From: Candidatus Krumholzibacteriota bacterium
GTDB taxonomy: Bacteria; Krumholzibacteriota; Krumholzibacteriia; Krumholzibacteriales; Krumholzibacteriaceae
Assembly: GCA_016933255.1 (NCBI GenBank)
Contig: JAFGBF010000008.1
Location: forward strand, 71,772 to 135,771
DNA: 64,000 nucleotides
Reading direction: 5' to 3'
Shown here: one piece after another, positions 8,143-16,561 of the stretch
How the letters are laid out: every line of letters starts with the position of its first letter
Position numbering within the stretch: the first letter of the stretch is position 1
The notes under the pieces: generated by a model
The model's input: the letters and a program-made list of their open reading frames with translations, nothing else
What the model was told of the DNA's origin: nothing
The model's database searches: none
Made by a program: the position numbers and the translations under genes

Positions 8143-8616
8143 ATGCTGAAGTTATTCAGAATAGATGACAGGTTGGTTCATGCCCAGGTCGTTCTGGGCT
8201 GGGGTAGAGAGATAAGACCGGACAGGATACTGGTGGCGGACGATTTTGTAGCGGCAGACGAATGGGAAAGAAACATATATACCTCAGCTGTTCCCTCTGA
8301 AATGAAAATATCGATCCTGTCGCTGCGGGAGGCAGTCGATCAGCTGAAGACCGGCATCTTTGACAGCGAAAGGGTCATCCTTCTCGTCAAGGGCCCGAAA
8401 GATGCGTTGAGATTACTGGAACTGGGACTAAGGATCGAAGAGATAAATGTGGGGGGGATGCACTTCTCCGAAGGGAAGGAAAAGATCCTCGATAACGTGT
8501 ATATAGATGAAGATGACAGGAAGGCTCTCAGGGAAATGGTCAAACTCGGGGTCACTCTTGAGGCAAGGGCTCTTCCCGGCCATGAAAGGGTCATACTGAA
8601 TTCAAAGATCGTATAA
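8143..8616 (+). CDS. PTS mannose/sorbose-family EIIB component
   Basis: Cytoplasmic carrier that is phosphorylated by EIIA and donates to the incoming sugar held by EIIC/EIID. With the ATG at 8143 it has 157 residues. The start LFRIDDRLVHAQVVLGWG is the ManB/SorB signature and His13 is the phosphorylated residue. FVAADEWERNIYTSAVP and EINVGGMHFSEGKE are further family blocks. A TTG three codons upstream (8134) is possible, but neither start has a strong ribosome-binding site. It lies after the GC-rich hairpin and 17 bases before the GH57 gene. Confidence 0.9.
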   Translation: MLKLFRIDDRLVHAQVVLGWGREIRPDRILVADDFVAADEWERNIYTSAVPSEMKISILSLREAVDQLKTGIFDSERVILLVKGPKDALRLLELGLRIEEINVGGMHFSEGKEKILDNVYIDEDDRKALREMVKLGVTLEARALPGHERVILNSKIV

Positions 8617-8633
8617 CAGGGAAGACAGGTATA

Positions 8634-10775
8634 GTGAAAAATAAAGTAAGATTTGTTCTCGGGCTGCACAACCATCAGCCGGTCGGGAACTTTGACCATA
8701 TCATCGAAGATGCCTATCTTCGTGCTTACCTGCCATTTATAGAAGTAATGAAGGACTATCCCGACATCTCATTTGCTCTCCACAACAGCGGGATCCTGTG
8801 GGACTGGTTCGAGGAAAAGCATCCCGCTTATCTTGATATTATCGCGTCGATGGTGTCGGTCGGCCAGGTCGAACTGATGTCGGCAGGATATTATGAACCG
8901 ATATTGACTGTGATCCCGGAACGGGACAGGCAGGGACAGCTGTCGATGATGAGTGATTATCTTATGAAACGTTTCAAAACAAGGCCTCGAGGATGCTGGT
9001 TGACGGAAAGAATATGGGATCCTCATCTGCCCCAGACTCTTGCCGGATCGGGGCTTGAATATGTGGTTGTAGATGATTCCCATTTCAAATCTACCGGTTT
9101 TGATCCGGCCGGCCTGAAGGGGTATTTTTTCACTGAAGAGAACGGATCTTATATAAAAGTTTTTCCGATAGACAAAAATCTAAGATACCTGATCCCTTTC
9201 CACGGCCCTGAAGAGACGATTCAGTATCTTCGAACGCTCTGGGAGACCGGTGAAGAAAAGGATATTATATCGGTACTTGCCGATGATGGGGAAAAGTTCG
9301 GATTGTGGACGGGGACCAATTCCCTCTGTTACAAGGAAAACTGGCTGCGCAGATTCTGCGAGCTGCTCCTTGCGAACAGCGACTGGCTCGAGACGGTCAC
9401 TTTTTCAGAAGCCATAGATACAACCGCTGCCAGGTCGATAGTATATCTGCCTACAGCTTCCTATACGGAGATGATGGAGTGGGCGCTTCCTTTGAAAGCG
9501 CAGGAAGTATACCACGCGGCGAAAGAAGCCCTTGAATCTGCCGGATCTTTCCCCGACCCGGCAGAGGCGGTCAGAGGGGGATTGTGGCGCAATTTTCTGG
9601 TCAAGTATGAGGAAAGCAACTGGATGCACAAGAGGATGATGATGGTAAGCGGTCTCGTCGATGATTATGGAGAAAGCAGACGCAGAGACAAAGTCTGGGA
9701 GGAGGCAAGGAGCCATCTATATCAGGCCCAGTGCAACTGCGCATACTGGCACGGGCTTTTCGGGGGGTTATACCTTCCACATCTGCGAAGCGCGATCTTC
9801 CGGCATCTTATAGCTGCGGAGCGGATAATAGATGAAAAGAATTCCCGGAGTGCAGAAGGACTTCATCATGAACTGCGCGACATCGACGGAGACGGTATAG
9901 ATGAACTGTTGATATCGACCGGAGACGTCAAACTTTTCATGAAAATGAAAGGGGCTGTCCTCAGAGAACTCGACGTAAGGAAAGCCGACTTTAACCTGAC
10001 AGACACGCTGACCCGCAGGGAAGAATATTACCACAGAAAGATCGCCGTGTCGGGACAGAAAAAAGGAAACGATCAGGCGGTCAGTATCCATGATATGGAG
10101 GCCGCGAAAGAGGAAGGGCTGGAAAAACTTCTTTTCTATGACAATAACCCAAGAGCCTCTCTCGTTGATCATTTTATCGATCCAGGTTCGAAAATAGAGG
10201 CTTTTGCAAGATCCGAATATGAAGAGAAGGGAGATTTCGCGGCGGGGGATTACTCTCTCAGGATCGAGGGTGCCGGTGATTCAAGAGTATTTCATTTCAG
10301 CAGGAACGGCCGGGTGGATCAGGGGGCCGGGAAGGTCGATCTGAAGCTCGACAAAAGGATCAGTCTCTCGGATTCAGGGAGGATAATCGACGCAGAGTAT
10401 TCTCTGAAGCCTTCAGGAAAACTCAAAACGCGTTTTGCTGTCGAAAGTGTGATATCTTTTCTCGCCGGAAATGCCCCTGACAGATATTTCACATTTTCCG
10501 GGAGAGAGGTCAAAGAGAGAAACCTGTCTTCTACAGGAGAAGAGGAAGGTCTTGATACTTTTCAGATGACTGACGAGTATCTCGGCGTGAAGGTGATATT
10601 CGAGTTTGACCCAGTCGCGATATTCTGGAGATTTCCTGTTGAGACGATCTCAAATTCAGATTCAGGATTCGAAAGAGTCTATCAGGGGTCGGTTCTGGTA
10701 CCTGTATGGGATATCGATATCCAGGATGGAGAAACCTGTAATTTCAGTATCAGGTTACGGATCGATTCGATCTGA
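8634..10775 (+). CDS. GH57 alpha-glucan enzyme (4-alpha-glucanotransferase/amylase type)
   Basis: A 713-residue cytoplasmic glycoside hydrolase family 57 protein with no signal peptide. The N-terminal (beta/alpha)7 barrel starts with FVLGLHNHQPVGNF; CWLTERIWDP carries the predicted nucleophile Glu125, and VLADDGEKFG carries the acid/base Asp at 217-218, as in Thermococcus 4-alpha-glucanotransferase. The middle and C-terminal parts (about 300-713) fit the DUF1925 and DUF1926 domains, including DIDGDGIDELL, a strand-loop typical of this family. It likely works on glycogen or maltodextrin. Start is GTG. It sits inside the PTS operon between EIIB and EIIC, so its control is probably tied to the PTS. 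Exact specificity (transferase or amylase) is not decided by sequence. Confidence 0.88.
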   Translation: MKNKVRFVLGLHNHQPVGNFDHIIEDAYLRAYLPFIEVMKDYPDISFALHNSGILWDWFEEKHPAYLDIIASMVSVGQVELMSAGYYEPILTVIPERDRQGQLSMMSDYLMKRFKTRPRGCWLTERIWDPHLPQTLAGSGLEYVVVDDSHFKSTGFDPAGLKGYFFTEENGSYIKVFPIDKNLRYLIPFHGPEETIQYLRTLWETGEEKDIISVLADDGEKFGLWTGTNSLCYKENWLRRFCELLLANSDWLETVTFSEAIDTTAARSIVYLPTASYTEMMEWALPLKAQEVYHAAKEALESAGSFPDPAEAVRGGLWRNFLVKYEESNWMHKRMMMVSGLVDDYGESRRRDKVWEEARSHLYQAQCNCAYWHGLFGGLYLPHLRSAIFRHLIAAERIIDEKNSRSAEGLHHELRDIDGDGIDELLISTGDVKLFMKMKGAVLRELDVRKADFNLTDTLTRREEYYHRKIAVSGQKKGNDQAVSIHDMEAAKEEGLEKLLFYDNNPRASLVDHFIDPGSKIEAFARSEYEEKGDFAAGDYSLRIEGAGDSRVFHFSRNGRVDQGAGKVDLKLDKRISLSDSGRIIDAEYSLKPSGKLKTRFAVESVISFLAGNAPDRYFTFSGREVKERNLSSTGEEEGLDTFQMTDEYLGVKVIFEFDPVAIFWRFPVETISNSDSGFERVYQGSVLVPVWDIDIQDGETCNFSIRLRIDSI

Positions 10776-10811
10776 AGGCCTAAGATCGAGTGAGGAGAGT
10801 TTCCGGTCGCA

Positions 10812-11510
10812 ATGAATCCATTTCTGACAGTATCTGTGCTCGGCGGACTCCTTGCCCTGGATCTCAGGAGTTCAATAAGGATAATGGTTTCCCAGCCGAT
10901 CTGCGGCGGGCTCCTTACAGGATTGATCCTTGGATCTCCCGCAGAGGGGTTTTTCGCCGGCGCCCTGTTTCAGATCATCTTCCTGGGACATATTGATATG
11001 AGGGGAAACGGCATCCTCGATCTCCCCGTCGGCGGTGTGACAGCTTCAGCATTGTATATACTGACTTTGCGGAGATTCAGCGGTGATCCATCGGTCAACG
11101 GTTTTGTCCTTTCATGCTCGATCCTGTTCGGAATACTGGCTGCAGGTGCAGGGCAGGCCTTTTACGTTTGGTGGGAAGATGCATCGGTGGTCCTGGTTCT
11201 CAGAGCCGTGCGATATGTCAAGGAAGGCCGGTACAGACTCGCTTCGGCGATCCATCTGTCCTTTCTGGCAATACATTTCTTATACGCCTTCCTCTTTCTG
11301 ATCGCGGCAGTTCCGCTGGGCAGGTTTCTTATTTCTGCCGCCGCCTTCCATCTTCCGGGTTTTTTAAGCGGAACTCTCGGTCAGTTGTACCTGCTGGTGC
11401 CGTTTATCGGGATCGGTTCTCTTTTAAGGCTCTATACGGCCCGTTCAAAGGTGTTCTGGTTCGCTTCGGGGTTCTTATTGACCACGATGGCCTTGGTTGT
11501 TCTGGGGTGA
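10812..11510 (+). CDS. PTS mannose/sorbose-family EIIC permease
   Basis: Integral membrane subunit of the Man-family PTS. The 232 residues hold about six or seven hydrophobic segments. The N-terminal half has the family pattern GGLLALDLRSSIRIMVSQP followed by GLLTGLILGSPAEGFFAGALFQI and the DLPVGG loop. It is somewhat shorter than E. coli ManY (266). It is followed 30 bases later by its partner EIID. Overall similarity is clear from the N-terminal half; the C-terminal half is mainly hydrophobic and less diagnostic. Confidence 0.86.
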   Translation: MNPFLTVSVLGGLLALDLRSSIRIMVSQPICGGLLTGLILGSPAEGFFAGALFQIIFLGHIDMRGNGILDLPVGGVTASALYILTLRRFSGDPSVNGFVLSCSILFGILAAGAGQAFYVWWEDASVVLVLRAVRYVKEGRYRLASAIHLSFLAIHFLYAFLFLIAAVPLGRFLISAAAFHLPGFLSGTLGQLYLLVPFIGIGSLLRLYTARSKVFWFASGFLLTTMALVVLG

Positions 11511-11540
11511 TCTGTTTCTCGCTGGATCGGAAAGATTTAG

Positions 11541-12275
11541 ATGATGAAGGATATGATGCGCCGAAATATAGTATGGAGACTTTTTTTTCTTCAGAATTCG
11601 CGCAACAGCCGCATTCTTGACGGTCTGGCGTTTTTCCACATCCTCCTGCCGTTTTTCCGCAGGATCTCTGATGATAAGGGCCAGCTCGATGAGATCGTTG
11701 AAAGGCACATCGATTATTTCAACTCAAATCCGATTTTCGCTCCATATATAGCCGGGGTAGTGATGAATCTGGAATCGAGAATGAGGGCGGGTGAGAAGAT
11801 CGATCCTGAACGTATATATAGAGTTAAAAACGTTTTATCTTCCGCCCTTACGGCAAAAGGGGATTATTTCTTTGAAATCGCCCTGATGCCGTTTGCGTTG
11901 ACAATCGGCTGTGTATTTGCTATCTATAGCTCGTATATAGGTCCGATGATCTTTCTGGTTTTCTATAATCTATATCATCTGAAATTGAGGATCGGCGGTT
12001 ATCGGATCGGTTTGTTGCTTGGAGAGGATGGAGGGGGAGAACTCGCCACCACCTTTTTCGGGAGTCAGAAGCTGCTTGGAGGTCTGGGGGCTTTTGTTTC
12101 CGGGGTGTTTGCCGCCCTGGTCTTTGCGAGGGCGTGGAGTTTTGGCGGTTCGCCTTTTCTTTTATGGGGGATAGCAGCTGTTCCCGCAATGTATCTGCTT
12201 CGGGGGAAGGTGAATATACTGTGGGCGGTTTTGATGCTTTTTCTGGCGGCTGCCGGATTTCTGATGATCGTGTGA
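11541..12275 (+). CDS. PTS mannose/sorbose-family EIID component
   Basis: Second membrane subunit of the Man-family permease, 244 residues. Features of the family are the early RRNIVWRLFFLQNSRN segment, the FNSNPIFAPYIAGVVMNLE block (compare FNTHP-x-GxxxGxxxxLE), KNVLSSALTAKGDYFFEIAL, and C-terminal hydrophobic helices ending in FLAAAGFLMIV. Together with EIIA, EIIB and EIIC it completes the sugar-specific part of one PTS. The next gene is ptsH, 53 bases downstream. Confidence 0.87.
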   Translation: MMKDMMRRNIVWRLFFLQNSRNSRILDGLAFFHILLPFFRRISDDKGQLDEIVERHIDYFNSNPIFAPYIAGVVMNLESRMRAGEKIDPERIYRVKNVLSSALTAKGDYFFEIALMPFALTIGCVFAIYSSYIGPMIFLVFYNLYHLKLRIGGYRIGLLLGEDGGGELATTFFGSQKLLGGLGAFVSGVFAALVFARAWSFGGSPFLLWGIAAVPAMYLLRGKVNILWAVLMLFLAAAGFLMIV

Positions 12276-12328
12276 TTCGAAACGGCGGATCACCTTTTTG
12301 CGCAACTTACAAGGAAAGAAAGATTCAA

Positions 12329-12598
12329 ATGGTCTCAGGCAAGGTAAAAGTGGCTAACAAGAGAGGGATACATCTCAGGCTTGCCGGTGAACTGGTCAAG
12401 ACGGCGAGCAAGTTCAAGTCAAGGGTGATGATAGGCAGAAACGAAGATTTTATTAACGCCAAGAGCATACTGGGAGTCGCGGGGCTTGGAGCCGAATTCG
12501 GGACGGAACTGTTCCTCAATGCGGAGGGGGATGACGAGAAGGAAGCTCTCGAGACGATGATAGATGTGATTCATAACAAATTCTACATGGAAGAATAG
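12329..12598 (+). CDS. ptsH: Phosphocarrier protein HPr
   Basis: Small carrier passing phosphate from EI to EIIA. Starting at the ATG at 12329 (AAGGAAAG ahead) it has 89 residues, and numbering then places His15 (RGIHLR) and Ser46 (AKSILGV) exactly at the canonical catalytic and regulatory positions. Arg17 is kept, but the usual Pro18 is Leu. Ser46 is the target of the HprK encoded at 6699, so the protein can act as a metabolic switch. A longer frame reaching back to 12134 overlaps EIID and adds no recognisable sequence. ptsI follows after six bases. Confidence 0.95.
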   Translation: MVSGKVKVANKRGIHLRLAGELVKTASKFKSRVMIGRNEDFINAKSILGVAGLGAEFGTELFLNAEGDDEKEALETMIDVIHNKFYMEE

Positions 12599-12604
12599 AG
12601 ACTG

Positions 12605-14410
12605 ATGGTGAAGAAAGACACTGAAAAAAAAGAAATGATCTTTAACGGTATTCCAGCGGCGCCCGGGATTGCTTTCGGAGAGGTCTTCGTAGTCAATGTG
12701 GATGAACTTCCCGTCACGCCTGATCCGATTTCCAGCAAGGATATCAAGCCGGAGATCGCCGAATTTGAGGATGCGCTCAAAAGGACCGGAGAAGAACTGA
12801 GCGAGCTTCATAAGGCTCTGGCCGCTGAAATGGGAGAGGATCACGCGAAGATCCTCGATTCGCATATCATGATACTTGCCGACGAGATGATGAAGGATGA
12901 GACGATCGATCTGATCAAGAAGGAGAAGGTCGGCGCCGCATACGCCTTTACAAAGATAATCGACAAGACCCTTACCGCCTTCGAACATATGGAAGACCAG
13001 TATCTGAAAGAAAGAGCTGAGGATATCAAGGATGTAAAAAGGCGTGTGATAAGAAATCTGCTTGGCCAGAAGACAGAGGGTATAGCAAATCTTAGAAAAA
13101 AAGCTATAGTAGTAGCGAGGAACCTTACTCCCTCCGATACTGTAGGTTTTAAACGGAAATATGTCCTGGCGTTTGTCTCAGATACCGGCGGACGTACATC
13201 GCACGCAGCGATAATAGCGAAGTCGATAGGGATTCCGGCTGTCGTAGGCCTGGATCAGTTCAGCAGCCATGCCAAGCCGTACGATCAATTGATAGTCGAC
13301 GGTCTGACCGGGCAGGTAGTGCTTAACCCGAAACCCGAGACTGTCAAACTGTACAAGGAAGCACAGCGCAGGTTCGTGGAGATCGAGAAGGAACTTCTCA
13401 CCTTGAAGGATTATCCCGCGGTGACGCTGGATGAACGTTTGATCGAACTCTCCGGTAATATCGAGATGGAAGAAGAGGTTGAAAATGTGATCAGGCACGG
13501 CGCCAGGGGGATAGGCCTGTTCAGGACGGAATATTTTTTCATAACCCGCGGGACTCTGCCGGGAGAAGAGGAACAGTATCGGTATTACAAAGAGGTAGTA
13601 AAGAAAGTAGCTCCCGATCCGGTGCTTTTCAGGACTCTGGATATCGGCGGGGACAAGATAGCCAAATGGGTCGATGACAGTAAAGAGGACAATCCGTATA
13701 TGGGCTGGCGGGGTATCAGATTCACACTTTCACGCAAAGATATTTTCAGGACCCAGCTTCGCGCGATATTCAGAGCGGCGGCTCACGGCAGGGCGAGGGT
13801 AATGTTCCCGATGGTATCGGTAGTCGATGAAGTGAGGCAGGCGATAGCGATATGCAACGAGGTCAAGGACGACCTTAAAAGGGAACGATACCAGTATGGC
13901 GAGGATGTTGAGATAGGGATCATGATCGAGACCCCGTCCGCTGTCGTAATGTCTGATCTCCTTGCCCGCGAGGTCGATTTTTTCAGCATAGGGTCTAATG
14001 ACCTGGTCCAGTATGCTCTGGCTGTAGACAGGGGAAACAGCAGAATATCATACCTGTATGACACGCTTCATCCAGCCATACTGCGGATGATAAACGATAC
14101 GGTAACGTCAGCGCACAACGCGGGAATATGGGTGGGGTTATGCGGGGAGATGGCTTCTGATACAAGAATCATAGGCATCCTGCTGCTTATAGGGCTGGGG
14201 CTCGATGAATTCAGCGCGAGTGCCTATTTTATTCCGGAGATCAAAAAGATCATCAGGTCAGTCACCTACGATGAAACCAGGGTGCTGGTAAAAAAAGCCC
14301 TGAAGATGTCGACTTCAGCCGAGATCATTAAATTGTGTAACGAGTTTATCGAAGAAAAACGTCCGGAACTGCTTGAGTATATTCCGCAGGATCCAATTTC
14401 CGAAAGATAG
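12605..14410 (+). CDS. ptsI: PTS enzyme I (phosphoenolpyruvate-protein phosphotransferase)
   Basis: Starts the PTS by autophosphorylating from phosphoenolpyruvate and passing phosphate to HPr. The 601 residues carry the HPr-binding helical domain (about 30-150), the phospho-His domain with GGRTSHAAIIAKS (His200), and the C-terminal PEP-binding barrel with GIGLFRTEYFF, RTLDIGGDK, NPYMGWRGIRF, EIGIMIETPSAV, DFFSIGSNDLVQY and the catalytic Cys region VGLCGEMASD. Length and motifs are complete. It closes the PTS run; the following isomerase gene begins 43 bases later. Confidence 0.97.
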   Translation: MVKKDTEKKEMIFNGIPAAPGIAFGEVFVVNVDELPVTPDPISSKDIKPEIAEFEDALKRTGEELSELHKALAAEMGEDHAKILDSHIMILADEMMKDETIDLIKKEKVGAAYAFTKIIDKTLTAFEHMEDQYLKERAEDIKDVKRRVIRNLLGQKTEGIANLRKKAIVVARNLTPSDTVGFKRKYVLAFVSDTGGRTSHAAIIAKSIGIPAVVGLDQFSSHAKPYDQLIVDGLTGQVVLNPKPETVKLYKEAQRRFVEIEKELLTLKDYPAVTLDERLIELSGNIEMEEEVENVIRHGARGIGLFRTEYFFITRGTLPGEEEQYRYYKEVVKKVAPDPVLFRTLDIGGDKIAKWVDDSKEDNPYMGWRGIRFTLSRKDIFRTQLRAIFRAAAHGRARVMFPMVSVVDEVRQAIAICNEVKDDLKRERYQYGEDVEIGIMIETPSAVVMSDLLAREVDFFSIGSNDLVQYALAVDRGNSRISYLYDTLHPAILRMINDTVTSAHNAGIWVGLCGEMASDTRIIGILLLIGLGLDEFSASAYFIPEIKKIIRSVTYDETRVLVKKALKMSTSAEIIKLCNEFIEEKRPELLEYIPQDPISER

Positions 14411-14453
14411 AAAGAATGGCGTCGCAGGGATGCCGCATGCTGGAGAACCTCTT

Positions 14454-15530
14454 ATGAATACCGATCATTCGGCAAGACATTACAGCATCGATGAAAGCAG
14501 GATGATCGACAAGGTCTTTTCCCTGCCGGACCAGATGGCGGCAGGATGGGAGTCGGCCCTGCCGTTTGCCCGGAAAATCCCGGATATATCGCCATCCTTG
14601 ATAATATGCGGTATGGGCGGATCGGCTATCGGGGGACAGCTTCTGAAAGATCTCATAGGCCCCGGATGCAGGGCAAACATCCATCTTGAGAGGGGTTATT
14701 CTCTTCCTGCCTTTGCCGGAACCGATACGCCGGTAATCTCTATCAGCTACAGCGGCAATACGGAAGAAGTGATAAGCACCTTCAGGGAAGCGCTCGAGAA
14801 AGGGTGCCCGGTGGCCGCAATAACATCGGGCGGGACCCTCGCTACGGAAGCAGATGCGGCGGGAGTCCCTGTATTGAAGATCCCGGGGGGGAATCCTCCC
14901 CGCGCATCCCTCGGATATCTTTTTGCTCCTCTGGTGAGGATAGCTTCCATCCAGGGGCTGCTTGATATAGATGATGATGGGTTTGCTTCTGTCATGCGTA
15001 AAACAAGGAAGCTTATCGGGAAATGTCTTCTTGATTCCGACCCTTCCGGAAACATCGCGATGCAGCTCGCAAAAAAACTCTACGGCAAGGTACCTCTCGT
15101 ATACAGCGGTAACGGCCTCCTTACTGCCGCTGCTTACAGGTGGAAATGCCAGTTCAACGAAAACAGTAAATCGATGGCTTTTTTCAATAGATTCCCTGAA
15201 CTGGGACATAATGAGATCATGGCCTGGGACTGTCCTGAAAAGCTGAGGCAGGATATTTTTCTGATCATGCTTTACGACAGGGACGATCATCCCAGGGTCA
15301 TAAAAAAAATGGAAGCGTCATATTCACTTCTTGAATCTCTCGCGGGCGGCGCAATAGGGATCGCGAGCATCGGCGACGAAGGACCGGCGGGAAGGCTTGA
15401 ACGCCAGTTGTCCGTCGTAGCGCTGGCAGATCTTACCAGTGTCTATCTGGCCGTAGAATACGGGACCGACCCGACACCTATCGACAAGATCGAAGAGATA
15501 AAAAACCTGGTAGAATCGGAGGATAAATGA
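14454..15530 (+). CDS. Bifunctional phosphoglucose/phosphomannose isomerase family protein
   Basis: SIS-domain isomerase of the PGI/PMI family, which interconverts glucose 6-phosphate or mannose 6-phosphate with fructose 6-phosphate. Starting at 14454 (GGAG eight bases ahead) it has 358 residues. GMGGSAIGG (residues 53-61) and SYSGNTEE (99-106) bind the sugar phosphate, and FNRFPELGHNEI holds the conserved Glu and His of the catalytic site. A start at 14373 would overlap ptsI and is less likely. It follows the PTS and overlaps the nucleotidyltransferase gene by four bases (ATGA), which suggests a role feeding sugar phosphates into nucleotide-sugar or storage synthesis. Confidence 0.88.
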   Translation: MNTDHSARHYSIDESRMIDKVFSLPDQMAAGWESALPFARKIPDISPSLIICGMGGSAIGGQLLKDLIGPGCRANIHLERGYSLPAFAGTDTPVISISYSGNTEEVISTFREALEKGCPVAAITSGGTLATEADAAGVPVLKIPGGNPPRASLGYLFAPLVRIASIQGLLDIDDDGFASVMRKTRKLIGKCLLDSDPSGNIAMQLAKKLYGKVPLVYSGNGLLTAAAYRWKCQFNENSKSMAFFNRFPELGHNEIMAWDCPEKLRQDIFLIMLYDRDDHPRVIKKMEASYSLLESLAGGAIGIASIGDEGPAGRLERQLSVVALADLTSVYLAVEYGTDPTPIDKIEEIKNLVESEDK

Positions 15531-16501
15531 AAGCAGTGATCCCGCTCGCGGGAATAGGCAAAAGACTTCGCCCCCTGACACATACCTGTCCAAAAGCTCT
15601 TGTCCCGGTAGCAGGCAAACCTATTCTGGGCCATATCGTCGACAGCCTTATCGATGCGGGGGTCACTGAGCTTGTTCCGATTATCGGGTATATGGGAGGC
15701 CAGATACGCGATTATTTCCTTGAAGATTACGATATGCCGGTGAATTTTGTGATCCAGGAAGATCAGAAAGGGATTGCTCACGCGGTTTCTCTTACAAGGG
15801 AATATGCTGATAATTCAGAGCTGATAATAATACTTGGAGACACGATCATTGATGCGGATTTTTCGAAGATCCCGGAAGCAGGCGACTATGTATTGGGAGT
15901 AAGGGAGGTCGATGACCCGCACAGGTTCGGGATATGCGAGGTCTCAGGGGGGATCATAACGGGAATAGAGGAAAAACCGGAGAATCCGAAAAGCAACCTG
16001 GCGGTCGTGGGGATCTACTACTTTAAGGATTCTTCACTTTTGTACAGGTCATGTGAACATGTGATCGAAAACGATATTCGGACAAAAGATGAATATCAGC
16101 TCACCGATGCCCTGTCGAATATGATAGAAAACGACGTCAAGTTCGTACCTTACAAGATCGACAACTGGTTTGACTGCGGCAAGGTCGAGACACTTCTCGA
16201 GACGAACAGTACCCTTTTGAAGGGGAACAAATCGGGATATGCCGGAAAAGATTCGCTGATCATTGATCCCTGCTTTATCGGCAGCGGGAGTTCGATCAAG
16301 GATTCGATAATAGGGCCGGATGTAACGGTCGCAAAGGGATGCACGATCAAAAATTCGATCATACGCAATTCTATCATCAGTGAAAATTGCATAGTATCGG
16401 GAGCAAATCTTGCGGACAGCGTTCTTGGCAGGGGGGCGGAGGTAAGAGGAAAATCAGGGCGGCTGAATATCAGCGATGATTCTCAGGTTGACTCTGATTG
16501 A
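15527..16501 (+). CDS. Sugar-phosphate nucleotidyltransferase (RmlA/GlmU-like)
   Basis: The 324-residue protein joins an N-terminal nucleotidyltransferase fold to a C-terminal left-handed beta-helix. AVIPLAGIGKRLRPLT (residues 3-18) is the nucleotide-binding loop with Lys23 in PKAL following; LGDTIID carries a metal Asp and GITGIEEKP-type residues (about 145-152) the sugar site. After about 235, hexapeptide repeats (DPCFIGSGSSIKDSIIGP and so on) form the beta-helix. It could make a dTDP-, UDP- or ADP-sugar; the sequence does not decide which. Its start overlaps the isomerase stop (ATGA), so the two are translated together. Confidence 0.86.
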   Translation: MKAVIPLAGIGKRLRPLTHTCPKALVPVAGKPILGHIVDSLIDAGVTELVPIIGYMGGQIRDYFLEDYDMPVNFVIQEDQKGIAHAVSLTREYADNSELIIILGDTIIDADFSKIPEAGDYVLGVREVDDPHRFGICEVSGGIITGIEEKPENPKSNLAVVGIYYFKDSSLLYRSCEHVIENDIRTKDEYQLTDALSNMIENDVKFVPYKIDNWFDCGKVETLLETNSTLLKGNKSGYAGKDSLIIDPCFIGSGSSIKDSIIGPDVTVAKGCTIKNSIIRNSIISENCIVSGANLADSVLGRGAEVRGKSGRLNISDDSQVDSD

Positions 16502-16561
16502 CAAAGATAACAGTTTATAACGATGCGGTCTTTAAAGAGTAATCGTCCAGGAGGATTGTTG

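Noticed and set aside
14346..15290. 314-codon minus-strand frame across the isomerase gene
   Set aside because: Shadow frame; the isomerase on the plus strand has all its catalytic motifs and proper translation signals.
16502..16561. SAM riboswitch ahead of metK
   Set aside because: Sixty bases is too short for any of the larger SAM aptamers, and no paired elements other than the ribosome-binding site are visible.
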